NCBI GenBank assembly: GCA_964409245.1 | Contig: CAYPCQ010000035.1 | Span: forward strand, 3,831-67,830 | From: CAIMWS01 sp964409245 | GTDB lineage: Bacteria; Verrucomicrobiota; Verrucomicrobiia; Limisphaerales; UBA1319 | Direction: 5' to 3' | DNA length: 64,000 bases | In this document: one piece after another, positions 8,801-14,922 of the stretch | How the letters are laid out: every line of letters starts with the position of its first letter | Position numbering within the stretch: position 1 is the first letter of the stretch | The notes under the pieces: generated by a model | Seen by the model: the letters and a program-made list of their open reading frames with translations, nothing else | What the model was told of the DNA's origin: nothing | The model's database searches: none | Translations under genes and position numbers: made by a program

Positions 8801-10979
8801 CGTGTTCACCTGGACACCCACGGAGGCCCAAGGCCCCAGCACCAACCAAATTACGGTCTTCGTGACCGATAACGGCGTGCCGGCGTTATCGGCCTCCAAC
8901 ACCTTCACGGTCACGGTAAAGGAAATCAATAGGCCACCCGTGCTGGATGCCATTACTAATCAGGTGGTGAACGAAACCGCCACTTTGACTCTGTCCGTTC
9001 ACGCCACCGATTTCGATCTGCCTGCGCAGACGCTGTTTTTCAGCCTTGGCGCCAACGCTCCCGCAGGAGCCAAAATCGATGCCGCCACTGGCAGGTTCAC
9101 CTGGACGCCTACGGAGGCCCAAGGCCCCAGCACCAACCAGATCACGGTCATCGTGACCGATAATGGTGTGCCGCCTTATTCCGCATCCAACACCTTCACC
9201 ATTGTTGTAAATGAGGTCAACCAAGGGCCGGTTTTGGCGTCCATTCCCGATCAGTTGATGAACGAAATGACGCTTCTTTCTTTGAAGATCCTCGCTACAG
9301 ATGCGGATTTGCCTCCTCAATTATTGACCTACAGCTTGGGCAGGAATGCCCCGCAAGGGGCAAAAATAGACGCTGCCAGTGGGTTGTTCACTTGGACGCC
9401 TGCCACCACCCAAAGCCCCAGCACCAACTTGGTGACGGTCATGGTCACCGACCACGGCAGTCCGCCACTTTCCGCATCCAATACGTTTAAAATCACCGTG
9501 TTCAAGGTTTCGTTTCCAGTGGTGATTTTGGCTCAGCCCGGGAGTTTGGTTGTCACCAACAGCCAGGAGGCTCGCTTCACGGTGGGTGCTGGTGGCAGTG
9601 AACCCCTCCACTTTCAATGGGCCCGCAACGGCGCCAATTTGAGCGGCGCCACCAATGCCAGCCTCCTTATCCCCCATGCCCAACTGGTCGATGCCGGCGA
9701 TTACACCGTAACCGTCAGCAATGCCTATGGCAGCGCCACGAGCCAGACCGCCACGCTCACGGTTTACGCCCCCGCCACTTTGTTCGGCCAGGTGACTCAT
9801 GCCCTCACCAAGCTTCCGCTGCCCGGCGTGGCAGTGCAGGTGGGCAGCCAGACGGTTTTCACTGGCGCTGATGGCACCTACGTGGTCACCAACCTGGCTC
9901 CGGGCGGCTTGCAGGCGGATTTTTCGGCCTCTGTCCTCACGGGGGCGGTTCCCCTGGCGGTACAGTTCAACAACACTTCCACCGATTTTTCGCATCGCCT
10001 GCAGGCAGCCAAGGATGGTTTCCAGGCTTACTCCTTTGCTCCGCTGGAATTTCAAAAGGGTGAAAACCGGGAGTGGAATTTTTCCCTTTCCCCCACTTTT
10101 AAAGGCATGCGTTTGGTATTGAATTGGGGCCGTAATCCCAAGGACTTGGATGCCCACCTGCGGACCCCTGCCATTCTGGGCACGAATTACCAGGTCTGGT
10201 ATGCCACCCCATACAAAGGGCATACAAATTCCGCCCCCTTCGCCCAACTGGATATGGATGAGTCCGCCGGCTTTGGCCCGGAGACCATCACGATCTACCA
10301 GCTATTTCCAGGCATGTATCATTATTTCGTGCACAATTTCCAGGAGGAGCAGGGCGATACGGGCCCATTGGCAAATTCCGCCGCAGTCGTGCAGATTTAT
10401 GGCGATCAGGGATTGATCCAAACCATCCCGGTTCCATCAGAAGGAGCAGGGGATTACTGGGATGTGTGCACTATTGATGGGACGACCGGCCAGATCAATG
10501 TCATCAATCGCCTCACGGCCACTCCGGTGTCAGCGGCCATGCCGGGTTTGGGGGGGGCAGTCCCCAATCCGGCCCCCGTCGAGCCGCCCATTTCCTCCCC
10601 GCAATACCGTTGGGAATTTGGTGACAACACCACCAGTGCCGAGGCCAATCCAGCGAAGACCTATTTGGTTCCGGGCCTTTATACAGTGAGCTTAAAAGTC
10701 ACCGTGCCAGACGGGCGGAGTGCTGAACGGGTGCGGACGAATTACATAACCGTGGCCCAAGCTCCGGCGAGCGGACCGCAGTTGAGCATCCGGCGCCTTG
10801 GCAGCGCGGTTGTGCTCTCCTGGCGGGGGGATGGGTTTGTTTTGGAAAGCCAGGCAGCCATGGGGCAGCCAGTTTGGATTCCAGTTGCACCGCCTGCCAC
10901 CTTGAATCCGGACGGAACTTATACTGCCACCATTCCCATTCAAGCCCGGGCCTATTTCCGATTGCGAAAGGGAGCCTGA
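5859..10979 (+). CDS. Giant surface protein: carboxypeptidase-regulatory, nine He_PIG/cadherin-like repeats, Ig, PKD
   Basis: About 1,706 residues as assembled, with a hydrophobic export segment at ~20-42. Domain order: a carboxypeptidase-regulatory-like beta-sandwich (~50-105), a linker region, nine tandem ~97-residue putative-Ig/cadherin-like repeats (~349-1218, motif GAKIDxxTGxFTWTPTEAQGPS), one Ig-like domain (~1225-1305), then a region where a second regulatory-like domain, a YfaP-like NWGxxPxDLDxHL domain and the two halves of a PKD domain are interleaved (~1308-1635). The C-terminal ~65 residues (…VVLSW…YFRLRKGA) form a module seen at the ends of many verrucomicrobial secreted proteins. 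Repeats of this kind are used in adhesion or as glycan-binding stalks. The sequence is incomplete: 100 N interrupt repeats 5 and 6, so true length and repeat number are unknown, although the frame is preserved. Confidence 0.85.
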   Translation: MTDSAVVVQWGSQVFFRAWLRSIAFILVLSLAGFSPVVIPAAAGPGGNPPDLKVLSGLLLDGAGSPISNQELILENSGGNLLATATDGQGRYSFSLVPGTYKFSAQTFHNFGLIFSAPFLFAFTDASPIEVATNLVADIKLPLLRVDVHVQNSVGKAMPNVQLAAGQVWNPSLNFGSFTANGFARYDLDLGPDTPVTDVNGNATLWLTPTPGGQPYAITAEPPAGATFAPTTVQTATITIDTNLTIPLEFAHPPPVTTAIVEGAMNDQGEYWDPVKITLKAQVANGLEVKTFFVLEGNTTNKYDNPLVIHTHGEYLVKYWSVDADGVNETPNFLKFTIASDTADMPPKFPEDTPPGQIVVMDELTPLTIDFHIVNDAQMSGSVSYSLGAGAPLGANIDSGSGFFSWTPQEYQGPGTNLVTVKATDNGKSQLSASKTFTIIVNEVNTPPVMTPGSTNLWLMNENQFLGFTVKAADVDLPAQTFFFSLDAGAPEGAFIDPIKGTFSWRPSENQGPSTNQITVRVTDDGSPPLSDWQTFTIIVNELNTPPILMPVIDQTVDELSPLTVQIDAVDNDLPAQNLTFSLGLGAPAGAEINPQTGLFTWTPTEAQGPTNIAVRVVVTDDGLPPLSTNMVFTVKVKEVNTPPSLNPIPDQTVYAFTNLTVLIHATDADLPPQILTCRLAPGAPAGAKIDSSTGLFSWTPGPAQNASTNRIIVIVNDSSTPTLYDTNSFSIIVQVINTSPVMETIPNQVVNESESLNLDVHARDVDLPVQALAFSLGSASPFGAKIDSKTGAFTWTPSESQGPSTNQITVVVTDNGVPPLSATNTFQIVVNXXXXXXXXXXXXXXXXXXXXXXXXXXXXXXXXXXSTLGTNAPAGAKIDAATGVFTWTPTEAQGPSTNQITVIVMDNGVPPLSATNTFQIVVNEVNTPPTLETITNQIVNELATLSLAIRATDADLPAQSLRSTLGTNAPAGAKIDAATGVFTWTPTEAQGPSTNQITVFVTDNGVPALSASNTFTVTVKEINRPPVLDAITNQVVNETATLTLSVHATDFDLPAQTLFFSLGANAPAGAKIDAATGRFTWTPTEAQGPSTNQITVIVTDNGVPPYSASNTFTIVVNEVNQGPVLASIPDQLMNEMTLLSLKILATDADLPPQLLTYSLGRNAPQGAKIDAASGLFTWTPATTQSPSTNLVTVMVTDHGSPPLSASNTFKITVFKVSFPVVILAQPGSLVVTNSQEARFTVGAGGSEPLHFQWARNGANLSGATNASLLIPHAQLVDAGDYTVTVSNAYGSATSQTATLTVYAPATLFGQVTHALTKLPLPGVAVQVGSQTVFTGADGTYVVTNLAPGGLQADFSASVLTGAVPLAVQFNNTSTDFSHRLQAAKDGFQAYSFAPLEFQKGENREWNFSLSPTFKGMRLVLNWGRNPKDLDAHLRTPAILGTNYQVWYATPYKGHTNSAPFAQLDMDESAGFGPETITIYQLFPGMYHYFVHNFQEEQGDTGPLANSAAVVQIYGDQGLIQTIPVPSEGAGDYWDVCTIDGTTGQINVINRLTATPVSAAMPGLGGAVPNPAPVEPPISSPQYRWEFGDNTTSAEANPAKTYLVPGLYTVSLKVTVPDGRSAERVRTNYITVAQAPASGPQLSIRRLGSAVVLSWRGDGFVLESQAAMGQPVWIPVAPPATLNPDGTYTATIPIQARAYFRLRKGA
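6903..9512 (+). repeat. Tandem 291-bp (97-residue) repeat array, nine visible units
   Basis: Units begin near 6903, 7194, 7491, 7782, 8073, (lost in the gap), 8640, 8931 and 9222. Spacing is 291 bases throughout except 297 for the second unit. Units 5 to 8 are close to identical over long DNA stretches: the 90 bases left of the gap differ at only two positions from 8541-8630, and 8455-8510 repeats at 8746-8801 with one change. The outer units have diverged, which suggests recent amplification in the middle of the array. Confidence 0.9.
8355..8454. other. Assembly gap of 100 N inside the repeat array
   Basis: Exactly 100 N, the usual placeholder for an unknown distance. Comparison with the next unit (8631-8745) shows that the missing sequence would be 115 bases if no whole unit is missing, or 115 plus multiples of 291. 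Both 100 and 115 leave the same frame, so the gene reads through by luck of the placeholder. Confidence 0.97.
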
Positions 10980-11110
10980 TTTAGGCCCAGCAAATTTGTC
11001 CAAACGCGCAGATTCCGGCCAAAATCCTGCTCCAAAACCTGGCCAGCAATCCTGGTTGTGGGGAGCTTCCTGCTGGTTTCTCAAGGGCGTGTTGCTTGGC
11101 GCCTGAGGAG

Positions 11111-12013
11111 TTAGCGCCGGGCGGCCAGGCTGGCCAGGTAGCCCCAGGCCATGCCCATGCCCAAACCTGCCGCGTGGACCACATTGGCGATATGGCCTGC
11201 CATGTCCGTCAGGCAGAAAAAGAACCAGATCAGCATCATCCATATGGTGGTGGGATGCAGGCGCAATCCTGAGCCGGGATCAAAACGGCTCCTGATCCAA
11301 ATGTAGCCCAGGAGGCCATAAACCACGCCGGACATGCCGCCAAAAGCCGGGCCGCTCCAGAGGAATTGGGCGAGGTTGGAAGTGCCGGAAATGCACAAGA
11401 CCAGAACTGCCAGGTGGCCGCTGCCCAGCCGCCATTCGATGATGCTTCCCAGGTCGCGCAGCCAGAGCATGTTAAAGACTATATGCAGGATGCTGAGATG
11501 GATCAGCATCGGGGTGAACAAGCGCCAAACTTCGCCCTGGCGGATTTCCACCAGGTCCGAAAGTTTGTGGAGGCCGGGCAAAACGGCTTTCGCTTGGGAA
11601 ATAAACAGGCTGCGGATGGAGGCCAGGTCCGCTCCAAAATTGGAGACGACAAAAACCATCATGCAGACTGCCATCAGCACCGTGGTGAGCAGGCCCAGCC
11701 GGATTTCCACCTGCACGGAGGTCAGTTCAGCGCGATCATGCAGCTTGCGGCGGTAGTTTTCCTCCATTCTTTCCGCTTCAGATTTGAGCTTGGCGCCGGT
11801 GCGGGCCTTGTCATGGTAAATCGGATCCGCCGGATTGGCGCGATATTGGTCCAGCATCCGGGAGGCCATCGCCAATTGGTCGTCATCATGGACCCAGATG
11901 CACCACTGCCCGTTGTCATCCTGTTCGACTTGGTTTTCGATGCCCTCGGCGTGGAGGAAATTGCCGAAGATGGTGGCTGGGGATTCTTCGCCCAGTTGGC
12001 CGATCATGCGCAT
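11111..12013 (-). CDS. Rhomboid-family intramembrane serine protease with cytoplasmic N-terminal domain
   Basis: A 300-residue membrane protein. The catalytic serine lies in GMSGVVYG (~226) and the partner histidine in NVVHAAGLG (~279), the Ser-His dyad of rhomboid proteases; HLSILHIVFNMLWLRDLG matches the conserved HxxxN segment. The first ~130 residues are soluble and may correspond to the small cytosolic domain of GlpG; several transmembrane helices follow. A start further upstream would overlap lpxA, so ATG 12013 (or ATG 12007 two codons on) is chosen, 13 bases after the lpxA stop. It is the last gene of the lpdA-nuclease-lpxA-rhomboid group. Substrate unknown. Confidence 0.85.
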   Translation of the reverse strand: MRMIGQLGEESPATIFGNFLHAEGIENQVEQDDNGQWCIWVHDDDQLAMASRMLDQYRANPADPIYHDKARTGAKLKSEAERMEENYRRKLHDRAELTSVQVEIRLGLLTTVLMAVCMMVFVVSNFGADLASIRSLFISQAKAVLPGLHKLSDLVEIRQGEVWRLFTPMLIHLSILHIVFNMLWLRDLGSIIEWRLGSGHLAVLVLCISGTSNLAQFLWSGPAFGGMSGVVYGLLGYIWIRSRFDPGSGLRLHPTTIWMMLIWFFFCLTDMAGHIANVVHAAGLGMGMAWGYLASLAARR

Positions 12014-12026
12014 AATGTAGAATGGG

Positions 12027-12857
12027 TCAAAGATCCGTTTCAGCTTCGTCCGTCCGGCCCTGGAGGCGGTAATTCCGGGTATCCCGGCACACCCCCCGTT
12101 TGCTGGCGGCCACAAAATCCAGGAGGTGGCGGCCGGAGTTGCTGGTGCAGGCCGCCCGGGCGGCCTCGACCGCCGCGCGCGGTGAACCTCCCCCGCGGAA
12201 CAGGAGATGGTAAAGCTGTTTCAATTCCTGGCGTTGCTCGAGGCTGTGGCCCGACCGCCGCAGGCCAATAATGTTCAACCCGCAGATGCCGTTGTCGCCC
12301 CGGGCAATGGTGTACGGCGGCAAATCCTGGCTGATGGCGGATCCCCCCTGCATCAGGGCCAGGGTGCCGACCCGCACGAATTGGTGCACCAGGCAATTGC
12401 CCGATACATTGGCGCGGTCCTCCACCAAAACGTGCCCCGCCAGCAGCGCTCCGTTGGCGATGATCACCTGGCTGCCCACGCTGGCATTGTGCCCCACATG
12501 GCAGTGGGCCATGAAATAATTGTGCGAGCCGATCACCGTGTCCTCGGACACTTTGTTGGCCCGATGGATGGTGACCTGTTCGCGGAAGCAATTATGGTCG
12601 CCGATCCGCAGGCGCGTGGGTTCGTCCCGGTATTTAAGATCCTGGGGGGCATCGCCGATCACGCAGCCGGCATGGAAGGTGTTATGGGCGCCGATGGTGG
12701 TGTGGCCGGTGAGCAGGACGTAAGGCCCCACCACGCAATGCGGCCCTAATTGGACGCCGGCTTCGATGATGGCATAAGGTCCGATCCGCACGGTTGGGTC
12801 CAGCCGCGCTCCGGGAGAGACGATGGCGGTGGGATGGATCAAGGCAGCGGGTTCCAT
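12027..12857 (-). CDS. lpxA: Acyl-ACP--UDP-N-acetylglucosamine O-acyltransferase
   Basis: A 276-residue left-handed beta-helix protein with hexapeptide repeats through ~190 (IGPYAI, VGPYVL, IGAHNT) and the alpha-helical C-terminal region of LpxA. It transfers a hydroxyacyl chain to UDP-GlcNAc in the first step of lipid A synthesis. Aligning FMAHCHVGHNASVG with the E. coli sequence places the catalytic histidine at H123, and VHQFVRVG and AISQDLPPYTIARG are conserved. It starts 6 bases after the upstream nuclease gene. Here lpxA is not next to lpxC/fabZ/lpxD, the usual partners, at least within this window. It implies an outer membrane with lipid A-type lipids. Confidence 0.95.
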   Translation of the reverse strand: MEPAALIHPTAIVSPGARLDPTVRIGPYAIIEAGVQLGPHCVVGPYVLLTGHTTIGAHNTFHAGCVIGDAPQDLKYRDEPTRLRIGDHNCFREQVTIHRANKVSEDTVIGSHNYFMAHCHVGHNASVGSQVIIANGALLAGHVLVEDRANVSGNCLVHQFVRVGTLALMQGGSAISQDLPPYTIARGDNGICGLNIIGLRRSGHSLEQRQELKQLYHLLFRGGGSPRAAVEAARAACTSNSGRHLLDFVAASKRGVCRDTRNYRLQGRTDEAETDL

Positions 12858-12863
12858 GCTTGG

Positions 12864-13397
12864 CTACCAGTTCACTTGGATGTTGGTCTTTTGCCCGAAT
12901 TTATTGATGTAATGCAGCTGTTTGTGTTCCCGGCCGTGCTCATGCAGCATTTTCGTGATTTTGACATCGAAACAGCAATATTCGGCGATTTCGAGCAATT
13001 TCCCCTCCCGGAACCACCGGATGGCCTGCAATCCATCCGCCGTTTTTTCGGTGCCCAAGGTGGCGGAGGCCACGGAATCCAGCGAGAGCCGGTGGTTGAT
13101 GACTTTCTGGATTTCAATGAGCAAATCCAGGGCGGGCAATTGTTTGAGATCGAACCAGCTATACGAATTCAGCACCTCAAAATCGAAACGGATATGGTTG
13201 AAACCAATGATCAGATCCGCCCTTTGCAGCTCCCGGATCAGCTCCTGCACCTGTTTTTCCCCATAGATTTTATACCCGCCGCGCAAGGTGCTGTAGGTGA
13301 CGCCGATGCTCAATCCCAAATCGCGGATATTATCCCAGCCACCGACTTCATCGGCCGACTTTTGGGTTTCCAAATCGAAATAGACCCAGTTCTTCAT
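12864..13397 (-). CDS. RNase H-fold 3'-5' exonuclease-like protein
   Basis: A 177-residue protein. The start at ATG 13397 overlaps the lpdA stop in ATGA, pointing to translational coupling. It has the three acidic motifs of DEDD-type exonucleases: YFDLETQ near the N-terminus, NHIRFDFEVL around 85, and a late motif YCCFDVKIT around 145. This fits the small RNase_H_2/DnaQ-like proteins often annotated as ribonuclease H-like. The substrate (DNA or RNA) cannot be told from sequence. The position between lpdA and lpxA does not suggest a shared pathway. Confidence 0.7.
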   Translation of the reverse strand: MKNWVYFDLETQKSADEVGGWDNIRDLGLSIGVTYSTLRGGYKIYGEKQVQELIRELQRADLIIGFNHIRFDFEVLNSYSWFDLKQLPALDLLIEIQKVINHRLSLDSVASATLGTEKTADGLQAIRWFREGKLLEIAEYCCFDVKITKMLHEHGREHKQLHYINKFGQKTNIQVNW

Positions 13398-14818
13398 TTG
13401 CGCACGATGATATGGGTGGGCTTTCCGCAAAGAGCTTCCGCCGCCTCCCCGATGGCCTCGCCGAGGGTTGGATGGGCAAAGACCGTCTCCGCCAACTGGT
13501 GGATATTGATGCCCCATTGCATGGCCAGCGCGACCTGGCCAATCAGTTCGGTGGCGTGCGGGCCGAAAATATGCCCGCCCAGCAGTTTTCCCGTTTGGGC
13601 ATCCGCCAGCAGTTTTATGAAGCCGTCTGTTTCGCCGGTGGCCGCCGCTTTGCCGAGCGCCGCGAAGGGGAACCGGCCCGCGCGCACGGGCGTGCCCCGC
13701 TGGCTGGCCGCCTCTTCGGTGAGCCCCACGCTGGCAATCTCAGGGTGGGTGTAAACACAGGCCGGGATGCAATCGTAATCCAGGCTCTTCAAGGGTGGCG
13801 GAAGGTCCGGGCGGCGGCTCCGGAGCAAGTGGTTCACCACGCGGCGCCCCTGGGCGCTGGCCACATGCGCCAGGGCCAGGTGGCCCGTTACGTCGCCGAT
13901 GGCATGGATATGCGGCGCGCTGGTTTGGAATGAATCGTTGACCTCAATGCCCTTTTCGGAGCACTTGAGGCCGGCATTTTCCAAGCCCAGATTTTCCAGG
14001 TTCGGATTCCGCCCGACTGCCACCAGCGCCCTGTCGCCGGCAACCACCTGGCCGTCAGCCAGCTTCAATAGGATCCGCTCACCGTTCTCCGCCTCGGCAA
14101 TCCGTGCGTTGCAAAGGATCGTGACGCCGCTTTTCGCGAGCGCCCGTTTCAAGCCGGTGCCCAGATCCCGGTCCATGTTCGGCAGCAGGCGGTCCATGGC
14201 CTCGATGATCGTCACCCGGCTGCCCAGCGTGTTGAACAAGCTGGCAAATTCGCACCCGATATAGCCGCCCCCCACAATGATCAGCTCTTGAGGTATGGCC
14301 GTCAGGTTCAAGGCATCGCTGCTGTTCAGGACCCGCACTCCATCCCGCTTCAGCATCGGCAAATCCGCGGCATGGGAACCGGTGGCCAGCAGGATGGCGC
14401 CCGGGTTGGCCAGGGTGCGCGCCAGCTTGTCGGCATAGTCATAAACCTCAACTTCCAAGCCCGATTTGAGAAAAGCCCGTCCGATGATGATCTCCACCTG
14501 GTTCTTTTCCAACAGGTACTGGATGCCCTGGGTGAACTGGTTGATCACCCTTTTCTGGCGTTCAAACATCGCGGAATAGCTGATTTTTTCCGGCCCGGTT
14601 TTGATCCCGAAGGCTGCCGCCTGGCGGACCATCCGTGCGGCGTCCGCCCCGGCCAGCATGGTTTTGGTGGGGATGCAGCCTGCCTGCAGGCAGACGCCTC
14701 CCAAAGCCCGGGCCTCGACGATGGCCACCTTCAATCCCTCCTGGGCGGCATGGATCGCCGCCACGTATCCACCGGGTCCGGCTCCGATGACAACCAAATC
14801 GTGATTCAATTCGCTCAC
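13394..14818 (-). CDS. lpdA: Dihydrolipoyl dehydrogenase (E3)
   Basis: A 474-residue FAD/NAD disulfide oxidoreductase. It has the FAD-binding GAGPGGYVAA near the N-terminus, the redox cysteine pair C43/C48 in GGVCLQAGCIPTK, an NAD-binding GGGYIGCEFAS, the GDVTGHLALAHVA FAD motif, and the C-terminal His-Glu active-site motif FAHPTLGEAIGEAA. It reoxidises the lipoyl groups of 2-oxoacid dehydrogenase or glycine cleavage complexes. No E1/E2 genes are adjacent, so the partner complex is unknown. The start is a GTG at 14818. It heads the four-gene minus-strand group. Confidence 0.93.
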   Translation of the reverse strand: MSELNHDLVVIGAGPGGYVAAIHAAQEGLKVAIVEARALGGVCLQAGCIPTKTMLAGADAARMVRQAAAFGIKTGPEKISYSAMFERQKRVINQFTQGIQYLLEKNQVEIIIGRAFLKSGLEVEVYDYADKLARTLANPGAILLATGSHAADLPMLKRDGVRVLNSSDALNLTAIPQELIIVGGGYIGCEFASLFNTLGSRVTIIEAMDRLLPNMDRDLGTGLKRALAKSGVTILCNARIAEAENGERILLKLADGQVVAGDRALVAVGRNPNLENLGLENAGLKCSEKGIEVNDSFQTSAPHIHAIGDVTGHLALAHVASAQGRRVVNHLLRSRRPDLPPPLKSLDYDCIPACVYTHPEIASVGLTEEAASQRGTPVRAGRFPFAALGKAAATGETDGFIKLLADAQTGKLLGGHIFGPHATELIGQVALAMQWGINIHQLAETVFAHPTLGEAIGEAAEALCGKPTHIIVRK

Positions 14819-14922
14819 CCGGCAACTTTAACGGCCGTCCAAAGCTTGGCAAGCTTGCCTGGGACGGGAATTGAGGGAATTCCCGCCGGCCATGCCCAGC
14901 CTTTCCCGCCTTGCAACCCGGA

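Noticed and set aside
6903..9512. CRISPR array or transposon repeats
   Set aside because: The repeats are 291 bp, in frame, and encode a continuous He_PIG-type protein.
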